Shown: in pieces, positions 22,816-33,359 of the stretch | How positions within the stretch are numbered: position 1 is the first letter of the stretch | Layout of the letters: each line of letters opens with the position of its first letter | Assembly (NCBI GenBank): GCA_020205615.1 | Contig: CM035163.1 | Span: 133,953,575-134,017,574 of the forward strand | Origin: Panax quinquefolius | Taxonomy: Eukaryota > Streptophyta > Magnoliopsida > Apiales > Araliaceae | Reading direction: 5' to 3' | Length of the DNA stretch: 64,000 nucleotides | Notes under the pieces: generated by a model | What the model was told of the DNA's origin: nothing | The model's database searches: none | Seen by the model: only the letters and a program-made list of their open reading frames with translations | Program-made: the position numbers and the translations under genes

Positions 22816-22832
22816 AAGAACATTATAAAAGA

Positions 22833-23008
22833 GTTAAATACATATAGCTTTATTTTATGACTGTTAATACATATAACATTCATTTTGGGACTATTAATAC
22901 ATATAGCATTCGTTTTTGGACTGTTAATACATTTAACTTTATTTTAGGACTGTTAATTCATATAGCTTTACTTTGGTGCTGTTAATACATATTGCTGCAT
23001 TATTTTTT
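22833..23008 (+). repeat. Tandem repeat, about six units of 29-30 bp
   Basis: The unit is GTTAATACATATAGCTTTAT followed by TTTGGGACT with variation. It ends just before MULE transposase homology. Confidence 0.85.
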
Positions 23009-23016
23009 TGTCTTGT

Positions 23017-23400
23017 TAAGGGTTGATGCCTGCTATTGAAGAGATAATGCCTGAAGTGGAGCATAAATGTTGTGCAAGACACATCTATGCTAATTGGAGA
23101 AAATTATACCCAGGGCAAGCTTTGAAGATCATGTTTTGGAAGGCTTCAAAAGCAAATAATCTTGCTGATTTTAGGAGAGCTATGTCTGACATAAGAAAAA
23201 AATCAAAAGATGGTCATGTTGCCTTACTTAAGCATCCACCAAGAATTGGAGGAAGGCCTATTTCAAAACTCAGGCAAAGTGTGATGGAGTCACCAACAAC
23301 ATGAGTGAATGCTTCAACAGTTGGATACTTGAAGCTAGGTACAAGCCTATTGTCACCATGTTTGAAGATATGACACAAGTGAAGCTAGGTACAAGCCTAT
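23017..23400 (+). pseudogene. MULE (MuDR-type) transposase fragment
   Basis: The frame reads GLMPAIEEIMPEVEHKCCAR then HIYANWRKLYPG, the characteristic region after the DDE catalytic part of plant Mutator-like transposases. After a frameshift near 23280 the match continues as MSECFNSWILEARYKPIVTM. Upstream catalytic parts, the SWIM zinc finger and terminal inverted repeats are missing. The unit GTGAAGCTAGGTACAAGCCT is duplicated at the right edge (23330 and 23380). It is a dead relic. MULE-derived host genes such as FAR1 exist, but the short broken frame argues against one here. Confidence 0.75.
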
Positions 23401-24764
23401 TGTCCTAATTTCCTTTTTAGAATATCCCAAAATAAATGTCCTATTTCTATATTATTAACTATTTATCCTATTTTTTCTCTTATACCCTCATAATCTAACT
23501 CATCTTTGATTGAAAATTGAAGAAATAGAAAAATGTTTACATTGAAAAATGGTGTACTGCTATACCACTTTCACTAGAACATCTCTTTCTATTTAATAAC
23601 TCTCTAAACTCTTTCTATTTACTGTTGATGTAGGACGAGTCTGTGAAAGTTGGTTAGAACAATATAAAAGGCTTTGAAAGTCTATTTGAATTAGAAGTTA
23701 TATTTTAATTAATTTCTTTAATTTGTAGTTATCGTATTAGAGTCCAATTTAGGTCAGGAAAGTTGTTTAGGAGTATTATAAATAGTGATGTACTTTATTA
23801 TTTGGAGATTATTGAATGATTAATTGATTGAGTTTTGTGTGAGAATTGTGTGTGATATTAACCCTTTGTCCCAAAACCCCTGTCCCCATCATTTTGGTAT
23901 CAGAGCCAAATCTCAAAACCTCATTCTGTCGCCCCAGCCTCTGTCCCAAAATAATTGTCCCATTTATCATCACAAAATCAGTGTCATCACCTTAAGCCAT
24001 AAACTACCCAATAAGAACAAATCCTAGCCGCCACACTTAGTCACAACCCCAACCAGTCGTTGCCTGAAAAAAAAAAGAAAAAAAAGAAAAAAAAGAAAGA
24101 GAAGATGTAGAAAAGAGCCGCCACCTTATCACCACCATCATCTCCACCTCGTTCCGCCACCACCATCCTCCTTTTGTTGAGAAAATTCCAAGCTTTAACC
24201 TCCTCAAGCCTTTAGCCTTGTTGCTCTCTTTTGACTTACGTGAAACAGTGAAGAAGACTAAAACTAAAATCTGGCAAATTACAGTTAGGTACCCTATAGT
24301 TTTATAGTTTTTTAAATCTAGTCCCCAAGTTTTCTTAAATTTTAAATTAGCCCCTAAAATTTTACATACCAGTCCATGTAGTTTCAATTTCTTTTGTTTC
24401 ACCCTAAAGTTTCAACAGCTTCAGTTCAGTCTCTGTGTCTTTTATAATTCCTGCACTTACATCCCTAGAGGAAAAAAAAAGTCTATTTTTTATTCACAAA
24501 AACCATGGTTAATGCTGGAGAGATCAACGCCAAGCTTGATAATTATATGTTACAACAAAATGAGCGTCTTAAGAGGATTGAAGACTCGATCACAACACTT
24601 ACTGCAAATGTTCAGGCCTCTATTACAGCACTTACATAAAAAGTTGATGTACTCACGAAACGCGTAGATAAGAGACAAGAAGATGCTATTAAGAATTTTG
24701 AAGACCCCATCCCGGATCTTAATCATATGAGACTACAACAGCATTGACCCTATTCCACAAGTTA

Positions 24765-25137
24765 GGGGTTGTTTGTTTAGAGCTGAATGGAGCTGAATCT
24801 GAATGGTTGAATCGGTCAAGTCGCTTGTTTTTGATCCGAATGGTCAATCGGTAAGATGGACGAAATTTGAATGGTTAAGTCAAATTTTTTAAATTTGAAT
24901 GGTGAATGAATGAGCAGCTGAATGAAGTAAAAAAAATTTAAAAATAAAATAAAAATATTAAGTAATATTAAATAAATTTACAACAATTTTGAATTTTTTC
25001 AGAAGGATAAAATAATAAAATTTTGTCATTCAGATGTTTCAGACATGTCAATTATCAAACAGCTTTTTTAATTCAGATTCAGATTCAACTCATTCAGATT
25101 CAGATTCAGATTTATTAAATTTTTATCAAACACCCCC
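24765..25137. mobile_element. Tourist-like (PIF/Harbinger) MITE
   Basis: This 373 bp insert is flanked by TTA (24762-24764 and 25138-25140). Its ends GGGGTTGTTTG and CAAACACCCCC are inverted repeats. Subterminal regions hold multiple CTGAATCTGAATGG or complementary CATTCAGATTCAGATTC units, so the element can fold into a long hairpin. TTA duplications point to PIF/Harbinger mobilisation. Confidence 0.85.
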
Positions 25138-25149
25138 TTAATCACCATG

Positions 25150-26046
25150 TTCCAGATCCTAGGATGAATGCAGTGGATAGATGAGCAAAATTAGATGTTG
25201 GAGATTTTAATGACGATAATGGTCCCGAAACATTCTTCGATTAAATTCATAATTTGGAGAGCTTTTTTTGTTGGTTTGAATTATCCGATGAAAGGAAACT
25301 CTTATTTGCTGAAGCGAAGTTGAAAGGAACTGCTCAGATTTGGTGGGATCAACATCAGCAAAATTTGTATATAACTGCGAGAAGATGGGAGGATATGAAA
25401 GCTGTAATGACACGACGTTTTGTACTTTCGGATTATAAGCAGCGAGCGTATTTGCAGTTAACTGAATTGGTACAAGGAAGTAAATCTGTAGCCGAGTATA
25501 CTTCAATGTTCTACAGTTTGGTTACACGGTCTGAATTTCCTTAGGTTGAAGAAGTTTTAATCTCTATGTACCTTCGAGGATTGAATCTAGAGATTGCAGG
25601 TGGTGTAGCTACAGGTAAACTTTTGCTTTTGGATGATGTTGTTCAAGTTGCCACCCAAATAGAGGATAATTTGAAAAGAAATTCTGTTAGGTCTCCAATA
25701 CAAGTTCAAACTCGGAGGGAGCGTATTTATGTGGAGCCTATTTTAAATAGGTCAATGGAAAGATCGTCAACAAGCCCTTCAGCTACTAGCAGGCCTAATC
25801 GTACCCAAGGTTCTTCTAATGCAAACAACAACAATTCGTCTAGGTGCTATAACTGTCGTGGTTTTGGTCACATGTCTTTTGAATGTCCTTTCCCAAAGAT
25901 GAATGTTGCCTCTTCTCCCTCTAGGCAACTTGCTATTGTTGACAAAGCGTGCAAAAAAGCTGACTTAAACGAAGAGGTTTGCAAGCCGATATACGACGAA
26001 TATGAGCCCGATGAGCATGATTTAGAAGTTGATGCTCATTTGGAAT
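25150..26046 (+). pseudogene. Gag polyprotein with CCHC zinc knuckle
   Basis: The open frame 25254-25544 contains the retrotransposon Gag domain (KLKGTAQIWWDQH, RFVLSDYKQRAYLQLTELVQ, VAEYTSMFYSL). A stop at 25542-25544 separates it from 25566-26048. That second frame starts with the end of the Gag domain (YLRGLNLEI) and leads to a zinc knuckle CYNCRGFGHMSFEC at about 25845-25887. One stop and an upstream stop at about 25242 are the main lesions, so the frame is better kept than in the Tekay elements. Gag would form the particle that packages element RNA. Confidence 0.82.
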
Positions 26047-26592
26047 GATGTTTATGTGTTCTTCGACCTTTACTTGTTGCCCAAACAACATAAGAATGAT
26101 CCTAAAATTCATCGTGGGCGAATTTTTCAGACGAGAGTCATATGTGCGGGACACGTGTGCTCTCTTGTGATTGATACTGGAAGTTGTACAGATGTTATTT
26201 CTGAGGAAACAGTTAAGAAATATGGGTTAAAAGTTGAGCCTCACCCGGAGCCGTATGATGTTGCATGGATTACTAATACTAAGTTGCGGGTTACCCAGAG
26301 GTGTATGGTTACATTTTCCATCGGCAAACTTAATGATACCGTTAAGTGTGTTCTACCCCTAAAAGTTTGTCACATTATCTTGGGGCGTAAATGGCTATGG
26401 GATCGTCATGTGAAACATGATGTTCGTGCTAATATCTATTCGATTATCAAAGGCAATACCAAATTCACTCTTACTTGTGCTCTTGACATGTCAAATTTGA
26501 AGCTTGCAAAGACTTCCTTGGTGATCCGACGTGATTGTTCTTGTTTTGATAAGTCGATGGAGTCGAGTTTTTTTTCAGCGGAGGAGAAATGA
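26029..26592 (+). CDS. Retropepsin-like aspartic protease of the LTR element
   Basis: The frame is open to a TGA at 26590-26592, overlapping the 3' LTR start. The catalytic motif is VIDTGSCTDVIS, with the DTG triad. It is followed by the flap region and IILGRKWLWDRH, the ILG motif of retropepsins. In gypsy elements such a protease cleaves Gag-Pol. Here the frame ends with FFSAEEK about where reverse transcriptase should begin, and the LTR starts at once. It overlaps the Gag frame by about 20 bp in another register. Whether it is made by frameshifting cannot be judged. Confidence 0.75.
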   Translation: MMLIWNDVYVFFDLYLLPKQHKNDPKIHRGRIFQTRVICAGHVCSLVIDTGSCTDVISEETVKKYGLKVEPHPEPYDVAWITNTKLRVTQRCMVTFSIGKLNDTVKCVLPLKVCHIILGRKWLWDRHVKHDVRANIYSIIKGNTKFTLTCALDMSNLKLAKTSLVIRRDCSCFDKSMESSFFSAEEK

Positions 26593-26856
26593 TGTAGGAC
26601 GAGAAAGTTGGTAAGAACAATATAAAAGGCTTTAGAAGCCTATTTGAATTAGAAGTTGTATTTTAATTAATTTTTTTAATTTATAGTTATCGTATTAGAG
26701 TCCAATTTAGGTTAGAAAAATTATTTAGGAGTATTATAAATAGTGATGTACTTCATTATTTGGAGATTATTGAATGATTAATTGATTGAGTTTTGTGTGA
26801 GAATTGTCTGTTTGATATTAACCCATTGTTCCAAAACCCCCGTCCCCATCATCTAT

Positions 26857-27049
26857 AGTTATTAATATAAGAGTTACAAAAAGAATATATCTAGATAATT
26901 GATTCACGTGGAAAAGAGTAATTATTGGGGTTATACAAAAGTAAAAAAAATACTTCAATTAATAAGTAATCAAAATGGTAATTTAGGCATTTTTTTTTTA
27001 TTAATCAGTGTGCCAAAATCAATTTGGACGCTTATTTCAGGATGGAGGG
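26857..27049. other. Intergenic, AT-rich
   Basis: No gene was seen. The right part may be a MITE end (see 23426-27047). Confidence 0.4.
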
Positions 27050-27360
27050 AGTAGTAGTAAATATTCTGTTCTGATTTGGTAGGGTGATTTATCAGCATAC
27101 AGAATGGATATATGTCCAATAAAATTTATGGGTGGTTCTTGTTATTTGCAGTTAAGCTCTCAAGTTTCTTGTTTTTGGTAATTTAGAATTATATAAACCA
27201 AAAAACTAAATAAAAAGAAATTTACTAAAGGCAAACCCAAGAAGCATACATATAACAAAATAGATCCTGAACTAGAAAGTATGAGAGCTAGCTGCACGAT
27301 AGGGAGAATGCAATAAATGGCAAGATTAAAAACATAACCAGCTCTGATTAATCACCAAAA
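27050..27360. repeat. Dispersed duplicate of 21650-21960
   Basis: Second copy of the segment beginning GGTAGGGTGATTTATCAGCA. It covers the 3' side of the minus-strand exon at 27348-27552, so it may have been the 3' UTR of a duplicated gene. Confidence 0.85.
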
Positions 27361-27552
27361 AATATATACAAGCTATGTGTATCGAGCAAATCATAATTCT
27401 TTTCCTTTACCATACTTGTAGGAGTTAGGAAACTTTGAATAGGAAATTTGGATGTCCTAGCTGCTACTGCTGCTGCTGGTGCTTCATAAGCAATAGGCTT
27501 TTCTTTTCCTTTACCAATTAGCTCATTAAGTATACTCTTGCGAATCCTAGAA
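27348..27552 (-). CDS. Terminal exon of an unrecognised protein
   Basis: On the minus strand, an acceptor ATATACATGCAG (27564-27553) is followed by an open frame of 67 codons ending TAA at 27348-27350. It reads SRIRK then SILNELIGKGKEKPIAYEAP, an Ala-rich stretch, TSKFPIQSFLTPTS and a tail ending YIFFGD. The composition (Lys/Glu clusters, an alanine run, codon-like pattern) is unlike the AT-rich surroundings. In the next frame the end would read SYKYGKGKEL before a stop, so a 1 bp indel near 27440 may have changed the natural C-terminus. I do not recognise the family. Upstream exons should lie to the right, toward 28290, but retrotransposon DNA begins at 28292. Confidence 0.45.
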
Positions 27553-27564
27553 CTGCATGTATAT

Positions 27565-28291
27565 AGTAGTTAATCATAATCATGCATTACTTTGCCTTTC
27601 TTTTATTTTTATTTATATTTTTTTATCATCAAAAAAAGAAATTTTATTAATAACCAATGTAGTACAAATGTGACAAATCTAAAAGATTTAGAAAAGGCCA
27701 CAACATAGTTGTATTATAATAAAAACAAAACCTTAAACATATCCCAATTGCATAAAACAAGATCAACACTTCATAACAAAAACCTTTGCATGTCAACATA
27801 TTGCTTAATTCATTCATATGATTCCTCCCCTACATCAAGCAAAATCACAATAACACACCAGTACTATAGCCAGGGGCTGATTTTTTTGGCTGAAGACTGA
27901 AGTGAAGAGTTGAAGCTTAGCGAGTTAGAGAGCGAGAGTTTTTGAATACATTATTATACACCGTATGTTTAGTTTTTTTTTAGAGTAGTAGTAGTTTAAG
28001 TTTTTTTTTTACCCCTCTAAGTTTAACTTCTTCATAAATCTGTCCCCTTTTCCCTCCCTTTCTTTCATCTATTTTATTATTTTTGGAAAAAGTTGGGAGA
28101 TTAAATAAAACAAAAAGATGATAATATAGTAATCAAGATGGATAATTTGAAGATCAAAAAAATTTCTTAATAGGCGTGTAGTGTCAACCTAGGACAAGTA
28201 AAGTTGGACGAAGGGAATATTAATTAGTAGTGATAAATATATGCAAGTTGATAGAGCAATTAACCTATATGGGCTGATCCAAGGATCAAGC
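27565..28291. other. Sequence 5' of the unknown exon
   Basis: AT-rich with poly-T runs. Short open stretches exist on both strands, but none has a recognisable motif or paired splice sites. It would be intron or promoter if the exon at 27348 is genuine. Confidence 0.35.
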
Positions 28292-28858
28292 TGTGACACC
28301 CCCAAAATAGGTATACATCACCCATTTTAGGTCGTCAATAACATGGTACAAAAACAACTATAATTTTATTAATACATCATAAAAACTGTGAGTTTAAATA
28401 CAAATATTGTCTTCTAGACAATATCCATACCCAAATAAATCCTCATCACAATTATTGATACATTATTTTACAAAAATGGTGAGGACTACTAAACAACTCT
28501 CTAGAACCATCATTCCATACCCCGACTTGTACTCGCTACATTCTCGCCTCTTGAGAAGAAAAATGGAACAAAAAGGAAAAGGGTGAGCTCAACTAGCCCA
28601 GTAAAGAATATTATGACTAAGATAATATAGAACAAATTATCGTTAGTCTTCAACAGGAAAAAAATCTGATAAAATACAATAGACAACAAGTTTCAGATCA
28701 ATATTCGCAGCGGAAATAATAATTTATAGAAGAGTTACGTAGAGAATGAAATCTACAACTATCTATGAATTTAAAAGTCCATCATCAATATTTTATCCCT
28801 GTAACATCAATCAATATTCATCTTGAATCAAATATTCATCTTTGCACTACAGGCCAAA
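28292..28858 (-). repeat. Truncated 3' LTR of the second Tekay element
   Basis: It matches 33360-33926 at about 97 percent by eye. It breaks inside the motif CACTACAGGCCAAA, where internal integrase sequence follows without transition. Confidence 0.85.
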
Positions 28859-29820
28859 CGTGGTTCGGGTCTTTCACATAATTACGAAGTACAGATATGT
28901 GAAACACATTATGAACACGAGACATACTCGGAGGTAACGCGAGTCTATAGGCTACATTTCCTACTCGGTCAAGAATTTGAAATGAAACAATAAATCGTGG
29001 ATTGTGCTTTCCTCTCTTCCCAAATCTTGTAACTCCCTTCCATGGGGCAACATGCAACAATACATGATCCCCAATACTAAATTCCATGTCCTTTCGATGA
29101 AGATCCACACAACTCTTTTGTCGATCTTGTGCCGTTTGTATACGTTGTCAAATCATTTGGATATTTTCCGTAGACATACGTACCAACTCGGGTCCCAACA
29201 ATGTTGCTTCACCCACCTCATCCCAACATATTGGAGAGCGACACTTTCGTCCATATAATGCTTCAAATGGAGCCACACCTATACTTGCCTGATAACTGTT
29301 GTTGTAGGAGAATTCCACCAATGGTAAATACTTATCACAACTCCCTTTGAACTCTAGAACACAGAGTCATAATAGATCTTCAAGAGTTTGGATAGTCCTC
29401 TCTGATTGTCCGTCCGTTTGAGGATGGTATGCCAAACTAAATCGTAAATCCGTGCCCATAGCTTTTTGCAAGCTAACCCAAAATCTTGAAGTGAATCTTG
29501 GGTCACGATCCAAAACTATGGATACTGGAATGCCATGCAATCTCACAATCTCATTCACGTACATACTAGCAAGACGCTCAAGGAATAAGTCTCCGTGATC
29601 GGCAAGAAATGAGCAAACTTGGTTAATCTATCAACAATAACCCAAATAAAGATCGATGCCTTAAGAAACCGTAGGAAGACCCGTGATCTAAATCCATGGT
29701 AATGTGTTCCCACTTCTATTTCGGAATCTCAAGTGGTTGCAATGGACCCTTAGACACTTGATGCTCCGCCTTTACACGTTGACAAGTTAAACACCTCGAG
29801 ATAAACTTCGCGATCTCTCT
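28859..29820 (-). pseudogene. gypsy integrase remnant
   Basis: Frame 28836-29108 reads the post-core region (GDHVLLHVAPWKGVTRFGK ... SRVHNVFHISVLRNYV). Frame 29367-29564 carries the core motif [19 protein letters not shown] and [20 protein letters not shown], with the Asp and Glu of the DDE triad visible. The chromodomain present in the third copy (38464-38700) is deleted at the LTR junction. Frameshifts lie between frames. Confidence 0.85.
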
Positions 29821-30099
29821 CTTCATATTGTTCCACCAAAATGTATGTCAAGATCATCGATACATTTTGTACTTCCAGATGGATAGTAAATGGTGTATTG
29901 TGTGCCTCCATCATAATCTTGTACTTCAAATCAGAGTCGTTAGGAACACAAAGTCTGGAGTGAACTCAAAGTATTCATTCTTCATCGATTCTCGCTTTCG
30001 AAATAGCACCTTCTTGTACTTTCTTCTTCATACGCATCGCCTCCGGCCTGGTGGCTCGAAAGCAACCTTAACTTTTTCTATTAAAGTTGGCTCTATGCG

Positions 30100-31332
30100 T
30101 ATACTTGACATCATCGCACTCGCTTCGTTTACGATCTTCTACTCAACGCCGTCGCCTACCACGCTTTGCTTTTCCGTGATGGTATTGAATAGTGTGGTCG
30201 TAATCTTTCAACAACTCAAGCCAACGCCGTCGTTGCATGTTGAGTTCCTTTTGAGTGAAGAAATATTTGAGGCTTTTATGGTCCGAATATATCTTCACTT
30301 TCTCCCCATATAGATAGTGCCTCCGGATCTTTAATACAAAACGACCGGCCGCTAACTCTAGATCATGAGTAGGATAATTCCTCTCATATTCTTTAAGTTG
30401 TCGCGAGGCATAGGCTATGACTTTCTCACGTTGCATGAGAACACATCCTAACCCTTTGGTCAAGCATCGTTGTGAGATAACAAATCCATCCGAACCGATG
30501 GTATTGTCGTAACAGTGTCAAATAAGTCTCCTCTTAAGCTCTTGGAAACTTTTTTCATTTCCTCGCTTAAACGAATTTTTATCCTTCCGAAAGTTAGTCG
30601 AGTTAATGGAGTAGGGATTCGAAAACCCTTCCATAAATCTCCGATAATAACCAATTAGGCCCAAAAGCTACGCATTTCTATCACCGACTTCGGTTGTTCT
30701 CAACTATGTATTGCTTCAATCTTCACGGATCAACAGATACTCCATGTTTAGACACCACGTGCCCAAGGAATGCTACTTCCTCAAGCCAGAACTCGCATTT
30801 CTTCAACTTGCCATATAGCTTGTTTTCACAAAGCCTTTGGAGTACCAGCTTCAAATGGTGCTCATGATCTTCACGGCTTTTGGAATATATGAGAATGTCA
30901 TCAATAAAGACAACAACGAACCGATCTAAATAGTCCTTGAATACTCAGTTCATCATATCCATGAAAGCCACAGGAGCATTAGTCAATCCAAAAGACATGA
31001 CTAAAAATTCATAATGCCCGCATCGAAGTTTTGAAGGCGCTTTTGAATATCCTCGCCTAATCTTCAACCGATGATATCCGTAATGAAGATCGATTTTTAA
31101 AAGAATTGTGCTCAGAATCGGTCAAACAGTCATCAATACGAGGTAGCGGATACCTATTCTTGATAGTGACATGATTTAATTCCCGATAGTTAATACAAAG
31201 TCGCATACTCCCATCTTTCTTCTTTACGAATAAAACAGGAGCACCCCAAGGAGATGTACTAGGACGAATGAAACCGATGTCCAACAACTCATGTAGTTGG
31301 ACCTTTAACTCCTGAAGTTCAATAGGAGCCAT
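30100..31332 (-). pseudogene. gypsy reverse transcriptase and RNase H remnant
   Basis: Reverse transcriptase begins [20 protein letters not shown] (near 31332) with [20 protein letters not shown]. The catalytic IDD with [13 protein letters not shown] is at about 30860-30915. RNase H follows (30143-30463) with [20 protein letters not shown] and the [15 protein letters not shown] motif. Stops and frame shifts separate these pieces. Confidence 0.85.
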
Positions 31333-31419
31333 TCGATATGGGGTTTTAGAAATGGGCTTTGTACCAGGTTCAAGATCAATAAAGAATTCAACTTCACGTT
31401 CTGGGGGTAGACCGGGAAG

Positions 31420-32130
31420 TTATTCAGGAAATACGTCAGGAAAATCAATAACAACAGGAATATTATTCAAATCTGATGTGTCTTTATTCAAATCCATAAC
31501 ATGGGCTAAGAAAGCTTCACATCCGTTTTTCAATAAATGAATAGCTTTATGACTTGATATGACAGTGATTGATTTTAGTGGCTTAGTTGCTTGAATTGCA
31601 TAAACAAAGTTGGTTAGGAATATGAAAACTAACAACCTTACGAAAACAATCAATTTTGGCATGATGAGTAGTTAACCAATCAATCCCTAAAATCACATCA
31701 AAAGCAAGTATCTTTAGAGAGATAAGGTCAACAGGTAAGGTGATGGTGCCAACTTGAATCAAACAAGATTTATAAATAGTGGATGTGATGAAAGTTTCTC
31801 CTAACGGAGTCTCCACAGATAAATCAAAGTCTAATTTCTCCGGAATCAAGTTTAAACATTGAGCACAAGCAGGAGAGATAAATGAATGGGTAGCACCGGT
31901 ATCAAGTAAGGTATAAACTTCGCAAGAATTAATGATTAGCTTACCCGTGATCACCTCGTTTGGGTTCCTCATATTTTGACTAGTCACGACAAACGCTCTT
32001 CCAGGAATAGTTGACTTTGACTTTTCTAGGATAGCCTTTTGAGTCACCGTCCCCCCTGGACTTGGTTTCGTTATCGTACAATCTCGAGCGATATGTCCTT
32101 CCTTTCCACAATTATAACATACCTTGAACT
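31420..32130 (-). pseudogene. gypsy aspartic protease and zinc knuckle
   Basis: Frame 31583-32047 holds VYTLLDTGATHSFISPACAQ (catalytic DTG) and FDVILGIDWL, the retropepsin signature. Just upstream in the gene (about 32085-32130) a knuckle CYNCGKEGHIARDC can be read in another frame. Confidence 0.82.
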
Positions 32131-33200
32131 GCTAGGCGCGCGGTTTGAATCGATATGTCCTTCTTTCCCGCACTTATAAGATATGACCGGTGGTCGTTTC
32201 TCTCCCTTAGAACCGATTCTTCTTTGCCGGTGCTTTGACGTCTTCACATGGTCGTTGTTGAATCTCCTCTTTTAAAATCTCCCCAGACTCGCTTCTTCTA
32301 TTTTTATGGCCACGACTACCACCGAGTGGTTACCATTTTGTCCGTCTTTTCTTTCTCCGCCGGGTTATCGTTATTTTGATGATTGCTATCTTCTAGATGA
32401 TCCTCGGTTATGGTCCCTCGGTTGAACATACTCGTTATCTCACTCTAACAATTGAGCCCCGCTGACAACATCCGAATAGAGAGAAATTTATGAGAAATGA
32501 GATATCGACGTATCTTTGGGTTTCAAACATCTCGTAAACATCCACGCCATACGCTCCTCATTCTCCACCAAATGAGGTACAAACCTGGATAACTCTGCAA
32601 ACTTTACCTCGTACTGGGACACCGTCATGTTATTTTGTTCTAGTCTAATGAACTCCACTTCCTTCATATGACGAATACTTTCAGGAAAGTACTTGTTATT
32701 GAAAAGTTTCTGAAACGTCTCCCAAGACATGCTGAGCGCGGCTGGGTGGGTATGCTTCACAGATTCTCACCAGTAATCTGCCTCATTACGGAAAATAAAA
32801 GTAGCAAATGGAACCTTCTGTTCCTCCGTTCATCCCAAGACATCGAATATCTTGGTAATTTGTTTGACCCACGTCTACGCCTTAATCAGATTCGGTTTTC
32901 CCCAGAATTCTGGTGGTCCCAACTCTTTGAAGTGCTTGGTCATGACAAATCGTGCGTTGTTATCATTTTCACCTTTATTTTGTGCACGTGTCTCCCTCGT
33001 CTGATTTTGCATGAACTGCAAAAAGCTTCTAAACATTCATTCATTCATCATCTGCTCAGTGGCGTTGTTCACACGAGGAACATTTCTAGCCTGCTGCACG
33101 TTCTCTTCATTGGTGAGTACATGCGTCTCCATGGTCTCATTTACTCCACTGTTAACATTCTCAGTCGACATTCTCAAATACTGCCATAAAACAAGGGTTA
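32131..33200 (-). pseudogene. gypsy gag remnant
   Basis: Frame 32488-32760 reads MSWETFQKLFNNKYFPESIR and EVEFIRLEQNNMTVSQYEVK, the retrotransposon Gag domain. The rest is broken by indels. It is homologous to the better open frame at 50301-51272. Confidence 0.8.
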
Positions 33201-33345
33201 ATTAAAGAAATCAACATATCACATAATATCCCTATATACTGACCAACCAACAAATAAGCTTAAGTAGGACACACTAGCGAAGGATTTACTCGTCTCTCCC
33301 CTCCTAGTTCTATTCCCCGATCTCCGCCAGAGATCATATCCCTAA

Positions 33346-33357
33346 GCTCTGATACCA
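33346..33357 (-). promoter_or_regulatory. Primer-binding site for initiator-Met tRNA
   Basis: Minus-strand TGGTATCAGAGC, two bases inside the 5' LTR end at 33360. It is a perfect match to the usual plant primer site. Confidence 0.88.
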
Positions 33358-33359
33358 AC

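Larger units (their letters stand above)
23626..26851 (+). mobile_element. LTR retrotransposon carrying only gag and protease
   Basis: LTRs of 266 bp (23626-23891) and 262 bp (26590-26851) begin TGATGTAGGACGAG and end CCCCATCA. By eye they differ by roughly 6-7 percent plus a 6 bp gap. A perfect initiator-Met primer-binding site TGGTATCAGAGCC is at 23895-23907. A purine run GCGGAGGAGAAA precedes the 3' LTR. The interior encodes Gag and an aspartic protease and then stops. Reverse transcriptase, RNase H and integrase are absent, so it is non-autonomous as found. No matching 5 bp flanks were seen (ACTGT against TCTAT). A Tourist-like MITE sits in the leader. Confidence 0.88.
23426..27047. mobile_element. 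Possible Stowaway-like MITE split by an LTR element
   Basis: TCCCAAAATAAATGTCCTAT near 23426 and the complement of GGACGCTTATTTCAGGATGG near 27022 look like diverged terminal inverted repeats. The right one is followed by GAGGGAGTAG. The LTR element at 23626-26851 lies between them. No clean TA pair was identified. Confidence 0.3.

Noticed and set aside
23017..23400. Domesticated MULE gene (FAR1 or MUSTANG type)
   Set aside because: The fragment is short, frameshifted and lacks the catalytic and zinc-finger parts.
24037..24402. 121-codon minus-strand frame, Lys-rich with a Phe-rich end
   Set aside because: It is antisense to the leader of the LTR element and driven by A-rich simple sequence.
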